A stretch of DNA of 64,000 bases from Cyanobacteria bacterium SZAS LIN-3 (GTDB lineage: Bacteria > Cyanobacteriota > Vampirovibrionia > Obscuribacterales > Obscuribacteraceae), in assembly GCA_018266215.1 (NCBI GenBank), contig JAFEAV010000011.1, positions 1 through 64,000 of the forward strand. Reading direction: 5' to 3'. Both the position numbers and the translations under genes were made by a program. Positions 44,417 to 52,398 of the stretch are shown piece after piece (positions within the stretch are counted from its first letter, which is position 1; each line of letters opens with the position of its first letter). The notes under the pieces were generated by a model. It had not been told where the DNA came from, did no database searches, and worked only from the letters and a program-made list of their open reading frames with translations.

Positions 44417-45097
44417 CTATTTGATTGAAGCAAAGTGGTAGCCCATCTCTTTGACCCGGCTGATAATTATTTCGGTTGCTTCCAGGCACTGGTCGGCAAT
44501 GTCATGACCTTCGTGCATGACAATCAACTGGGCGGTGGGCAGCCTTTTCATGATGTGATTGACGACGGCGTCCGCACCAATATTGCGCCAGTCCTGGGTG
44601 ACTGCGCCCCAGTAGACCGGCGACATGCGCCGTGTTTCCAGCAGTTTTGCGCCTCGGGCATCGATGATGCCGTAGGGAGGCCGGAAGAGATGCGCTTTTT
44701 CTCCGATGATGGACTCGATTAAGTCATTGGTGCGGTCTATCTCGACGGCCATGCGGGCCCGGCTGAGGCCGGGCATAAAAGGATGGCTGTAGCTGTGATT
44801 GCCCACCGTATGGCCGGCGTCGAAGACCAGTTTCACCAGCTCAGGATGACGCGCAATATTTTCACCAATAAAAAAGAAGGTAGCTTTGATACCTTCCTTA
44901 TCGAGTAAATTCACCAGTCGTTCTGTTGTATGCGGGTTGGGGCCGTCATCGTAGGTCAAATTGAGGGTCTTGCCTTCGGCCGGTTGCGCTATGCGTCTGG
45001 CGGTTTTTGCCCAGTAGCCGCCGGGTAAGATCGGTCTGGCCAGGTTGGTCAAAAAATGTATGCTCATATTGTGCAGACGAGGTTCGGGTTCAGGCAC
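44417..45097 (-). CDS. Polysaccharide deacetylase (NodB homology, CE4)
   Basis: 226 aa from GTG 45097, chosen because GGAGGAG lies 7 nt upstream; it overlaps the DUF4388 gene by 8 nt. CE4 motifs are complete: TYDDGPN (catalytic base/metal Asp50, 51), HSYSH (metal His101, 105), RPPYG, and a late MHEGHD with the conserved His. It would remove N-acetyl groups from peptidoglycan, chitin or another glycan. No clear signal peptide; the N-terminus has only a weakly hydrophobic stretch (HFLTNLARPILPGG), so location is uncertain. Confidence 0.88.
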   Translation of the reverse strand: MPEPEPRLHNMSIHFLTNLARPILPGGYWAKTARRIAQPAEGKTLNLTYDDGPNPHTTERLVNLLDKEGIKATFFFIGENIARHPELVKLVFDAGHTVGNHSYSHPFMPGLSRARMAVEIDRTNDLIESIIGEKAHLFRPPYGIIDARGAKLLETRRMSPVYWGAVTQDWRNIGADAVVNHIMKRLPTAQLIVMHEGHDIADQCLEATEIIISRVKEMGYHFASIK

Positions 45098-45920
45098 GGG
45101 CCGTCTCCTCCGCTTCCGCTATTTTGGTCGCGCTCTGGATCAGTGAATGGATAGCGCGCCTGGCCCGGTCACCGACTTCGGGGGAGCGTCTCTGGGCGAT
45201 TGATTCTATAGCGCTGGCAAAGGCATAAAAGCGCTCGATGGAAAGATGCGTGGCTTTGGGATGAGGCAGCAGGCTGCGCAAATAGCCGCGCAGATTGTTG
45301 GCTTCTTTTTCAGAAATTGGATTGAGCAGGTCCAGAAGTCCTTTTAACGACTTGATCGAGACCAGCGGCCGTTGGTAGGAAAGCACACCCCGCGAAAGGG
45401 CGCGGTGAATGAGCACGCATTCCTTGAGCGGAGCTTTTTTGTCCTTTTCGCCCTTTGGCAGAGTTTCAAGATCCGCTTGCCAGGCGCCAAAGTCCTGCAG
45501 TATGTGCAGCACCGAGGCGGAGGTGCGACCCATGGTACTGTTGACCGGCAAAAGGCCGTAGATAAACGGACGCGATTCGCATTTGTCGACGTCTTTGGAA
45601 ACGTTGAGCATGACCGAGGCAATGTTGCTGGAGCGCACGATGATTGCGTTTTCGTTGACTTGATTTATGCGCCCGGGCGCGAAGCTCACCTCTTTGATGG
45701 CAAACTCCTGGCACAGCAGCATGTCCAGCACGCCGTCGCCGACAATGGCGCCAAATTCCGCTGTGGCAATATTACCGGCGATAAAGTAGATGGAGACTTC
45801 GGGAAGTTGACGGCCGAAGCGGATGGTAAGCACTCCCGTCACCCGTTCCAGGCTGAGGAACTGCATCACATTGAAGATGGTGCCTTCTCGGACGGATGTT
45901 ATGTGAAAGCTGATGCCCAC
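45090..45920 (-). CDS. DUF4388 (PATAN-like) domain protein
   Basis: 276 aa, GTG start with GAGG 7 nt upstream. The N-terminal about 110 residues (GTIFNVMQFLSLERVTGVLTIRFG...VSIYFIAGNIATAEFGAIVGDGVLDMLL) match the DUF4388/PATAN domain, which is linked to regulation of surface motility and signalling in cyanobacteria and myxobacteria. The rest is helical with no output domain seen. Situated between murE and the deacetylase, with a short overlap to the latter, so it is part of the same transcript. A role in regulating envelope activities is inference. Confidence 0.8.
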   Translation of the reverse strand: MGISFHITSVREGTIFNVMQFLSLERVTGVLTIRFGRQLPEVSIYFIAGNIATAEFGAIVGDGVLDMLLCQEFAIKEVSFAPGRINQVNENAIIVRSSNIASVMLNVSKDVDKCESRPFIYGLLPVNSTMGRTSASVLHILQDFGAWQADLETLPKGEKDKKAPLKECVLIHRALSRGVLSYQRPLVSIKSLKGLLDLLNPISEKEANNLRGYLRSLLPHPKATHLSIERFYAFASAIESIAQRRSPEVGDRARRAIHSLIQSATKIAEAEETARA

Positions 45921-45961
45921 TGACTGCCTCGAACCTGCCGGTCGCTAAGCTTGATTATATT

Positions 45962-47575
45962 CTAAATAGTTTTAAGCGCCCCGGTTCTTTCGTTGAGAGC
46001 CTTGGCCACTTCCAGTCGGTCGTCGAAGTCAATGGTCTTGGTGCCCAGTATCTGATATGTCTCGTGGCCTTTGCCGGCTACGACGACAACGTCTTGCGGT
46101 GAAGCCGCCATCACTGTCTGTTGAATGGCCCTGGCGCGGTCGGCTTCGACAGTTACTTTTTTCAGGTTTCTGATGCCGGTGAGGATGTCGGCGATGATTT
46201 GATCCGGCAGTTCGGTGCGCGGATTGTCCGAGGTGATTACTACTTTGTCCGCCAGATCTTCGGCTATGCGACCCATCTGCGGGCGCTTGGTGCTGTCGCG
46301 ATCGCCGCCGCAGCCAAACACAGCTACCAGTTTGCCGCCGACAGGCACGAGAGCCCGGGCGGTTTTGAGGACATTATCGAGACCGTCGGGGGTGTGGGCG
46401 TAGTCGACGATGCATAGAGGTGCCATGACCTGGCCGCTCGATGCCGGCACTACTTCGAAGCGTCCGGATACTCCGGCAAAGTCGTTCAGGGCCTGGGCGA
46501 CGGTTTCCTTGCTCAGGCCTTCGCCCATGCAAACAGCCATGGCGGCCATGACGTTGTAGATATTAAACTTGCCGGAGAGTCTGGTGCTGAAATCAATGAC
46601 ACCACCGGGAGTGGCAAGCTTCAGTTTAGTGCCGCTAAAGTCAAATTGCGATTCGAGCACATGGAAGTGTGCTTTGGGATTATCAAAGCTATAGGTGAAC
46701 AGCTCCAGGTCGGAGGTCTTGGGCACGGCTGCGATAAACTTGGGAGCCAGTTCGTCATCAAGGTTGATGACGGCGGTGCGTTTGCCCTCGCCTTCGGCCA
46801 GCATTTCAAATAGTATGCGCTTCGACTGCCAGTAATGCTCCATCGTATTGTGGAAGTCCAGATGGTCCTGGCTGATATTGGTCAGGCAGGCGCTGGCGAA
46901 GCGAGTGCCGAAGACTCTTTTCAGTGCCAGGGCGTGGCTTGATACTTCCATGGCGGCATGGGTTACGCCGCGGTTGACCATGGTAGCCAGCAGGCCCTGC
47001 AAGTCGGAAGCCTGCGGGGTTGTGTGTTTGACGTCTATGTATTGACTCTTTGTGCCCTGGTCTTTATCGCCGGGGATGCGCGCACCGAGGGTGCCTATCA
47101 GACCGGCCTTGTGACCGCCTTCACCGAGGATGTGCTCGATCAGGTGGGTGGTGGTGGTTTTGCCGTTGGTGCCGGTGACGCCCAGCAGTCTCAGTTTGTG
47201 ACTGGGATAATCGAAGAAGGCCTCGGCCAGCACAGCCATAGCCGCGCGTACATCCGAGACGACCAGCAGGGGCACGTCGTAGGGGCCGCTCTGTTTTTGC
47301 GAAACGACGGCGGCGGCGCCGCGCTTGATTGCTTCGGCGATGAATTCATTGCCGTCGACTTTTTGTCCTTCGATGGAGACAAAAATGTCGCCGGGCTCGA
47401 CCGTGCGGGAGTCGTAGGAGATGCCCGCAATCGATACGGGCTTCATCGGTGCTTCCGGATCTTCGCCTCGGGCGGGCTCGGTTCGAAGAGCAAAAGCTGC
47501 CCCGCGGTTGCGGTGCAGCTCACTCAAAAGTAGATTCAGGTCCTTAGCGGCCGGTTTATCAAACTGGATAGACAC
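45962..47575 (-). CDS. murE: UDP-N-acetylmuramoyl-L-alanyl-D-glutamate--2,6-diaminopimelate ligase
   Basis: 537 aa from GTG 47575, overlapping rpmA by 17 nt; a TTG at 47605 is an alternative. The Mur ligase fold shows [18 protein letters not shown], the ATP site [46 protein letters not shown] (with the carbamylated Lys region near YWQSKRILF), [10 protein letters not shown], and DNPR (in [10 protein letters not shown]), the meso-diaminopimelate recognition motif. It adds meso-DAP to UDP-MurNAc-L-Ala-D-Glu in the cytoplasm. It is unusual to follow rpmA directly rather than sit in a mur cluster. Confidence 0.93.
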   Translation of the reverse strand: MSIQFDKPAAKDLNLLLSELHRNRGAAFALRTEPARGEDPEAPMKPVSIAGISYDSRTVEPGDIFVSIEGQKVDGNEFIAEAIKRGAAAVVSQKQSGPYDVPLLVVSDVRAAMAVLAEAFFDYPSHKLRLLGVTGTNGKTTTTHLIEHILGEGGHKAGLIGTLGARIPGDKDQGTKSQYIDVKHTTPQASDLQGLLATMVNRGVTHAAMEVSSHALALKRVFGTRFASACLTNISQDHLDFHNTMEHYWQSKRILFEMLAEGEGKRTAVINLDDELAPKFIAAVPKTSDLELFTYSFDNPKAHFHVLESQFDFSGTKLKLATPGGVIDFSTRLSGKFNIYNVMAAMAVCMGEGLSKETVAQALNDFAGVSGRFEVVPASSGQVMAPLCIVDYAHTPDGLDNVLKTARALVPVGGKLVAVFGCGGDRDSTKRPQMGRIAEDLADKVVITSDNPRTELPDQIIADILTGIRNLKKVTVEADRARAIQQTVMAASPQDVVVVAGKGHETYQILGTKTIDFDDRLEVAKALNERTGALKTI

Positions 47576-47810
47576 TGACCAATTTGCGTCCTCTAGACAT
47601 TTCAAATTTGACCAGTCCGACTGCTACGGCAAAAAGGGTGTCGTCGGAACCCTTCATGACGTTCTTACCTGGGTGGATTTGCGTGCCGCGCTGTCTGACA
47701 ATGATATTGCCGGGTACTACGGATGCGCCACCATAGACTTTTACACCTAGACGCTTAGGTTGGCTGTCTCTGCCGTTTCTAGTAGAGCCTGCGCCCTTCT
47801 TATGTGCCAC
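47559..47810 (-). CDS. rpmA: 50S ribosomal protein L27
   Basis: 83 aa, starting [27 protein letters not shown], the invariant L27 N-terminus, which reaches the peptidyl-transferase centre. [18 protein letters not shown] and the C-terminal [11 protein letters not shown] also match. Follows rplU by 54 nt, the standard order. No N-terminal extension to be cleaved. The 3' end overlaps the murE start. Confidence 0.97.
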   Translation of the reverse strand: MAHKKGAGSTRNGRDSQPKRLGVKVYGGASVVPGNIIVRQRGTQIHPGKNVMKGSDDTLFAVAVGLVKFEMSRGRKLVSVYPV

Positions 47811-47864
47811 TGTACCTAACTCCTTGAATCGCTTTCAATATCGACTATAACCGCTTTTTCCAAA

Positions 47865-48341
47865 TTAGGCTTTGGCGGCTTTAGCTTCCTTTTTAACTGC
47901 CGGTTTGGTTTCTTTCTTGGCTTCGGCCTTTGCTGCTTTGGGCTCTTTGGCTTCCTTGGCGGCTGCTTCGGCTTTGGCTACTACTTTGCCGTCCAGTTCA
48001 ATCGCGTCGATGAAAACGCGGGTGAATTGCGAGCGGTGACCCTGCTTCTTGCGGGTGCCTTTCTTGGGCTTCATGTGATAAACGATGATTTTGGTTGCTT
48101 TGATGCTTGATTGCATGCGGCCGTGGACTTCGTTTACTTCCAGTTTGGAAATAACCTTACCTGTGACGACGGCGCCTTTGACATATGGCTGACCAACTGT
48201 CGCTTTGTCGCCGTCCACCAACATGAGCACACGATCAAATTTGTGTACCGCACCCTCGTCCTCGCCGGTCATATCGATATCGATAAAACGGCCGGGTACA
48301 AGCTCAAATTGCCTACCTGAGGATTCAACTATCGCGAACAT
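47865..48341 (-). CDS. rplU: 50S ribosomal protein L21 with Lys/Ala-rich tail
   Basis: 158 aa from ATG 48341, which has GGAG 6 nt upstream; in-frame TTG four codons earlier is less likely. FAIVESSGRQFELVPGRFIDID, VGQPYVKGAVVTGKVI and MKPKKGTRKKQGHRSQFTRVFIDAI are L21 blocks. The normal L21 domain ends at about residue 105; the last roughly 50 residues are a low-complexity Ala/Lys/Glu extension (EAKEPKAAKAEAKKETKP) not found in most L21 proteins. First gene of the long minus-strand run. Confidence 0.95.
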   Translation of the reverse strand: MFAIVESSGRQFELVPGRFIDIDMTGEDEGAVHKFDRVLMLVDGDKATVGQPYVKGAVVTGKVISKLEVNEVHGRMQSSIKATKIIVYHMKPKKGTRKKQGHRSQFTRVFIDAIELDGKVVAKAEAAAKEAKEPKAAKAEAKKETKPAVKKEAKAAKA

Positions 48342-48438
48342 TTTCGTCTCCAACGTCTTCTTTTAATGTTGCTGCTGTGGTTTCACCGGAGCGAAACCAC
48401 AAAACCCGCGCGGCCCGTTGCTAAGAGCGGGCGAGCGA
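48342..48438 (-). promoter_or_regulatory. Structured rplU leader (possible L21 leader)
   Basis: The predicted transcript leader is about 97 nt. It contains a perfect hairpin GTGGTTTC/GAAACCAC (48377-48384 with 48393-48400, 8-nt loop) and an upstream GC-rich stem CCCGC/GCGGG. Ribosomal leaders of this kind often bind the gene's own product for feedback. Whether it matches the known L21 leader family cannot be decided by eye. Confidence 0.4.
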
Positions 48439-48444
48439 AAAGGA

Positions 48445-48473
48445 ATAGTACCAAAAGCTATCTTAAGGGTCAA
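48445..48473 (-). promoter_or_regulatory. Promoter of the rplU-rpmA-murE run
   Basis: On the minus strand: -35 TTGACC (48468-48473), 17-bp spacer, -10 TACTAT (48445-48450). Transcription would start near 48438. The remaining 48474-48651 shows no gene. Confidence 0.7.
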
Positions 48474-48651
48474 ACTTGGCAGGACAAAAGGAGCCATATT
48501 TTGCAACGTTCCCGGCTTTTACAGCGGCGGCGGGCCTTCCGATCAGGTTAATTTCAGCTCAGCAAACCCGGTATGGACCCCAAGTCTGTGCGATTCGGGC
48601 CAATAATATTCTCAAGAGCAACTCTTGTATTGCAGGGAGCCGGGAGGGTTT

Positions 48652-48849
48652 ATGTCGGACGCGGTGAATGAAGCTGAGCTGGGCCGCAGCAAGTACAGCA
48701 CTACCCCGAAAGAGCATCTGTACCATTTGCTTACGATCGGCTGGGAGCCCAACAGCCCCCTGATCGTCAAGTACGTGGCCGAGAACGGCCTGACCAAGGA
48801 CCTGAATGACTGGCTGGCCATCAATAAAGTGGCGACCCCGGGCAAATAG
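48652..48849 (+). CDS. Small conserved-looking protein, unknown
   Basis: 65 aa from ATG 48652, preceded by GGGAGGG at close spacing; an in-frame upstream ATG is less likely. Soluble and mostly helical (KYSTTPKEHLYHLLTIGWEPNSPLIVKYVAENGLTKDLNDWL). No Cys, no signal, no known motif. Coding is supported by the strong SD. Function unknown. Confidence 0.65.
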   Translation: MSDAVNEAELGRSKYSTTPKEHLYHLLTIGWEPNSPLIVKYVAENGLTKDLNDWLAINKVATPGK

Positions 48850-48856
48850 GCCGGCC

Positions 48857-48891
48857 AAGATTCTCCGCAAAGATTCTCCGCAAAGATTCTC
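48857..48891. repeat. 13-bp direct repeat, 2.7 copies
   Basis: AAGATTCTCCGCA at 48857-48869 and 48870-48882, and a partial copy to 48891, immediately left of a 17-bp palindrome. It lies between the small gene and the peroxiredoxin gene. Confidence 0.75.
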
Positions 48892-48906
48892 AATGTATTA
48901 CATTGA
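48890..48906. promoter_or_regulatory. ahpC: 17-bp perfect palindrome, likely operator for ahpC
   Basis: TCAATGTA-T-TACATTGA, perfect 8-bp arms around one base. About 140 nt upstream of the peroxiredoxin ATG, next to the 13-bp repeats. Architecture fits a dimeric regulator site. It does not match a PerR or Fur consensus well, so the factor is unknown. Confidence 0.6.
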
Positions 48907-49045
48907 TTGAATTAGCCGATTCCCTGGCCTTTGCAGGTAACGACTAATTGTGAGCTTTCCATTAAACATATAAAGGAATTAACTCCCGGGTCCTAAGATT
49001 GTCGGACTTGTTCCCTGACTAATTTTTTTTGGAGTAATCATCTCT

Positions 49046-49585
49046 ATGTTGCAAGTTGGAAAAAGAGCTCCAGATTTTGACATGCCCTCAACCAAGGACC
49101 TCAAGACCTTGAAAGAGAATGTCAAGCTATCTGATTACAAAGGCAAATGGCTGATCCTGTTCTTCTATCCTCTCGATTTCACCTTCGTTTGCCCGACCGA
49201 ACTGAAGGCTTTCTCCGAGAAAATGGATGAGATCAAAAAAGCCGGCGCTGAAGTCCTCGCTGTCTCAACCGACAGTGTGTTCAGCCACAGAGCCTGGATC
49301 AACACCCCCGATGCTCAGGGCGGACTCGGTCCTATCAAATACATCCTCGCTTCCGACATCACCAAAGATGTCAGCCGCGATTTCGGTGTATTGCTGGAAG
49401 ACAAAGGCATCGCTCTTCGCGGCCTGTTCATCATCGATCCCGATGGTGTTCTCCAGTATCAAGTTGTCCATGGCCTGAACATCGGCCGCTCCGTTGATGA
49501 GACCCTGCGCGTGCTGGAAGCTCTCAAGACTGGCGGACTTTGCCAAGCTGATTGGAAGCCCGGTCAAAAGCCGCTCACCGTATAA
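49046..49585 (+). CDS. ahpC: 2-Cys peroxiredoxin (AhpC/TSA, Prx1 type)
   Basis: 179 aa. FYPLDFTFVCPTEL gives the peroxidatic Cys49 with Thr and Arg partners; the resolving Cys166 is in GGLCQADWKPG. It reduces hydrogen peroxide and organic peroxides in the cytoplasm. Length is slightly shorter than typical AhpC (187-200). No ahpF is adjacent; the thioredoxin-like gene downstream may supply electrons but is separated by a terminator. A long 5' region with a palindrome suggests regulation. Confidence 0.92.
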   Translation: MLQVGKRAPDFDMPSTKDLKTLKENVKLSDYKGKWLILFFYPLDFTFVCPTELKAFSEKMDEIKKAGAEVLAVSTDSVFSHRAWINTPDAQGGLGPIKYILASDITKDVSRDFGVLLEDKGIALRGLFIIDPDGVLQYQVVHGLNIGRSVDETLRVLEALKTGGLCQADWKPGQKPLTV

Positions 49586-49607
49586 GTGAGAACGATACGA
49601 TAATTTG

Positions 49608-49644
49608 AGGGTCGCCTTGCACTGAAGGGCGGCCCTTACTTTTT
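49608..49644 (+). terminator. Rho-independent terminator after ahpC
   Basis: An 11-bp stem with two G-U pairs (49608-49618 with 49626-49636), 7-nt loop, then TACTTTTT. It lies 22 nt after the ahpC stop. Confidence 0.8.
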
Positions 49645-49688
49645 AGGCTAGAATTAGCTCGAAAGTGACTTAAATGTGAGGAGGATCG

Positions 49689-50150
49689 ATGCCGCTTCGA
49701 ATGGACGCTCCCTTGCCCCCGCTGGAAGGCGGCACGGACTGGTTTAATAGCGAACCCATTAAAGCTGAAGACTTGAAGGGTCACCCGGTTTTGGTGCACT
49801 TCTGGTCAATCAGTTGCGGGATTTGCAAAGAGTCTCTGCCTGACCTCAATCGCTGGCTCGATGAGTACGGTCCCAAGGGACTGAAAATTATCTCGGTGCA
49901 CATGCCGCGTCAGGAATCCGACACCAATGTGCCGGAAGTCAAAAAAGTGATGGAAGAATGGGAATGCAGACAACCCATTGTTGTAGACAACTGGCATACC
50001 ATCACCGATGGATTTGAAAATAAATACGTACCTGCTCTCTATCTTTTTGACGCCGACCATAAGATGCGTCACTTTCAAGCTGGGGAAAAGGCCGTCAAAA
50101 TGACCGAGCCTGTGATTCAACGTGTTCTCGGGCTGACGCAAACCGTTTAA
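49689..50150 (+). CDS. Thioredoxin-like/TlpA-type redox protein (cytoplasmic)
   Basis: 153 aa with GAGGAGG SD. The fold opens with DLKGHPVLVHFWSISCGICKESLPDLNRWL, the C43-x2-C46 redox centre, then VHMPRQ and VPALYLFDADHKM with the cis-Pro region. Similar to TlpA/ResA/redoxin domains but without a signal peptide or membrane span, so cytoplasmic. The CGIC dipeptide differs from CGPC of classical thioredoxin. Ten nt upstream of hemL, so likely co-transcribed with it. Confidence 0.85.
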   Translation: MPLRMDAPLPPLEGGTDWFNSEPIKAEDLKGHPVLVHFWSISCGICKESLPDLNRWLDEYGPKGLKIISVHMPRQESDTNVPEVKKVMEEWECRQPIVVDNWHTITDGFENKYVPALYLFDADHKMRHFQAGEKAVKMTEPVIQRVLGLTQTV

Positions 50151-50160
50151 GGAAAAGAGA

Positions 50161-51615
50161 TTGAGTACAAGTAAAACCAGCCCAAAAGGTCAAAAAGCCG
50201 TGAGCAATATTGTGGCGGACAAGGCGGCCGAAGAAAAAGATGCGGATCAAAAGGACCAGAAGCATGCTCTGGACAAAAATTCTCTTGATCAAAAAAAGGT
50301 AGCCGAGTCTTACTCCCATGTCGATCACAGCAAATCGGCCGCGCTCTTTGCTCGTGCAAAAGAGCATATACCGGGCGGGGTTAATTCACCTGTACGTTCC
50401 TGTAAGGCGGTAGGCGGTGAGCCTGTTTTCATACACCACGCCGACGGCGCCTACATGTATGACGAAGACGAAAATCGCTACATCGATTATGTCGGCTCCT
50501 GGGGCGCGATGATCCTGGGTCACAGACATCCGCGCGTCTCTCAGGCGATTGAGGATGCCGTGCAGTGTGGTACCAGTTATGGTGCTCCATGCCGCGCTGA
50601 AGTGGAAATGGCTGAGCTCATCTGTCAGATGGTGCCCTCGGTGGAAATGGTGCGCATGGTTAACTCCGGCACCGAAGCCTGCATGTCGGCGATTCGCCTG
50701 GCCAGGGCTTTCACCAAGCGTAACTTGATCGTCAAATTTGATGGTTGCTACCACGGTCATGCAGATGCATTCCTGGTCAAGGCCGGTTCCGGTCTGGCCA
50801 CCCTTGGTTTGAATACGGCTGCCAGTTCGCCCGGTGTGCCCGGCGAGTTTACCGCCATGACGATGTCCCTGCCCTACAACAATGTCGACGCTCTGCGCGA
50901 GGCCTTCGCCAAGAAAGGCGACGAAATCGCCGCCATCATTGTTGAGCCTGTTGTCGGCAATGCCGGCGTGATTGTACCGACAGAAGAATTCCTCAAGTCG
51001 ATGCAGGGTCTCTGCAAAGATACCGGTGCCCTGCTCATATTTGATGAAGTGATGACCGGCTTCCGCGTCAGTCTCGGCGGCGCCCAGGAAAAATTTGGCG
51101 TCAAGCCCGACCTCACATGCTTCGGCAAAGTGATCGGCGGCGGACTGCCCGTCGGCGCTTATGGCGGCCGCAAAGACATAATGGAAATGATTGCCCCGCT
51201 TGGACCGGTATATCAGGCCGGCACGCTCTCGGGTAATCCTCTGGCCATGGCCGCCGGTCTGGCTCAGCTTAGATTCTTGCGCTCGGGCAAGCCCAACAAG
51301 GAGCTTGCGCTCACGACTGAAGCTCTGGCCACAGGCCTGAAGGAAGTCGGCGCAAAATTGAACGTGCCACTACAGGTAGTGTCTGTGCCCGGCATGCTCA
51401 GCGTATTTTTCACCAGTGAAGAAGTGAAAGACTTCGACAGCGCTCTCAAGTGCAATACCGAGCTCTTCGGCAAAGTCTGGCACGGCCTCATTAAACGCGG
51501 TATTTACTGGCCGCCTTCGCAATTCGAAGCAGCATTCATATCAGCCGTCCATAGCCGGCATGATGTGCAGGAAACGATTGCTGCCTTTGAAGACAGTATC
51601 TCGGAAGCAAAATAA
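50161..51615 (+). CDS. hemL: Glutamate-1-semialdehyde 2,1-aminomutase
   Basis: 484 aa, TTG start with purine-rich AAGGAAAAGAGA upstream. From about residue 57 the protein follows HemL closely: LFARAKEHIPGGVNSPVRSCKAVGGEP, HADGAYMYDEDENRYIDYVGSWG, NSGTEACMSAIRLARAFT, DEVMTGFRVSLGGAQ, and CFGKVIGGGLPVGAYGG with the PLP lysine at about 323. It makes 5-aminolevulinate from glutamate-1-semialdehyde for haem and other tetrapyrroles. The extra N-terminal about 55 residues are Lys/Asp-rich and probably disordered, unlike most HemL. Confidence 0.95.
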   Translation: MSTSKTSPKGQKAVSNIVADKAAEEKDADQKDQKHALDKNSLDQKKVAESYSHVDHSKSAALFARAKEHIPGGVNSPVRSCKAVGGEPVFIHHADGAYMYDEDENRYIDYVGSWGAMILGHRHPRVSQAIEDAVQCGTSYGAPCRAEVEMAELICQMVPSVEMVRMVNSGTEACMSAIRLARAFTKRNLIVKFDGCYHGHADAFLVKAGSGLATLGLNTAASSPGVPGEFTAMTMSLPYNNVDALREAFAKKGDEIAAIIVEPVVGNAGVIVPTEEFLKSMQGLCKDTGALLIFDEVMTGFRVSLGGAQEKFGVKPDLTCFGKVIGGGLPVGAYGGRKDIMEMIAPLGPVYQAGTLSGNPLAMAAGLAQLRFLRSGKPNKELALTTEALATGLKEVGAKLNVPLQVVSVPGMLSVFFTSEEVKDFDSALKCNTELFGKVWHGLIKRGIYWPPSQFEAAFISAVHSRHDVQETIAAFEDSISEAK

Positions 51616-51631
51616 GACAGGGAATTAAGTT

Positions 51632-51931
51632 ATGCAGTTTGTTGTCACCGGACACGATGGAACAGATCAAGAAGCCGTAGCCAGACGTTTGGCCAAGCGC
51701 GAAGAGCATCTCAAGGCCGCCGAGAAGATGAAAGTCTCCGGCACTTTGAAGTTTGCCACCGCGCTTCTGGACGATGACGGCAAGATGATTGGTTCCATTC
51801 TGGTCGTTGATTTCCCAAGCCGCGAGGAACTTGACCAGTGGCTTAAGGTTGAGCCCTATATCCTGGGCGATGTCTGGCGCTCGGTGGAAGTTAAGCCCTG
51901 CCGCGTAGCGCCGATGTTCCAGGACAACTAA
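51632..51931 (+). CDS. YciI-like protein
   Basis: 99 aa, 16 nt after hemL with an AGGGA SD. Ferredoxin-like alpha-beta fold of the YCII family: QFVVTGHDGTDQEAVARRLAKREEHLKAAEKM, DDDGKMIGSILVVDFPSREELDQWLKVEPYILGDVWRSVEVKP. The Asp/His pair in this family (GHDG, KREEHL) suggests an enzyme, but activity is mostly unknown. Likely in one transcript with hemL. Confidence 0.85.
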   Translation: MQFVVTGHDGTDQEAVARRLAKREEHLKAAEKMKVSGTLKFATALLDDDGKMIGSILVVDFPSREELDQWLKVEPYILGDVWRSVEVKPCRVAPMFQDN

Positions 51932-52008
51932 ACCAGCCGACCCGCCAGGTCGTTCAATTGGTACCCGATTGTCACTTTTGAGTCCTATTCTGTAGCCATT
52001 CCTCCCCC

Positions 52009-52380
52009 ATGGCCAGAATTAAGGATTCAAATACTATGCATCACCATCATTTTGAAAGCTCCCATCATAACCATCAGCCCAGCCAGATTGACCAGGACGA
52101 GCGTGCCGTCACTAAATGGCTGAATACTATGGAAGCAAGCCTGGCCAATCCCAAGTCTAAGTTTGATATTGCCAAGTTTTCCGACAGCGAAATAGACGCC
52201 ATCAATAAGTACATGCACTCGCATGAAAAGTCTCTGGCGCGCTATGACCAGTTCCTGCCCAAGGTGCACATAGTCGACCATTCGGCTGCTGCCCCCGCCG
52301 CAGATACTTCGCATGAGTCCAAACATAAACCAGCCGAAGGCCTGCAATCTTGCCAGACTAAGAAGCCGAACTGGATTTAG
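52009..52380 (+). CDS. His-rich soluble protein, unknown
   Basis: 123 aa. The N-terminus has MHHHHFESSHHNHQ (eight His in fifteen residues), then a helical, charged region (ERAVTKWLNTMEASLANPKSKFDIAKFSDSEIDAINKYMHSHEKSL) and a further His/Lys tail with one Cys. ATG 52009 is used; ATG 52036 is an alternative. No signal or membrane span. The His clusters suggest binding of divalent metals. No family recognised. Its 3' end is close to the convergent comF gene. Confidence 0.65.
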   Translation: MARIKDSNTMHHHHFESSHHNHQPSQIDQDERAVTKWLNTMEASLANPKSKFDIAKFSDSEIDAINKYMHSHEKSLARYDQFLPKVHIVDHSAAAPAADTSHESKHKPAEGLQSCQTKKPNWI

Positions 52381-52398
52381 TGAAGTAGGTAAGGTGAC

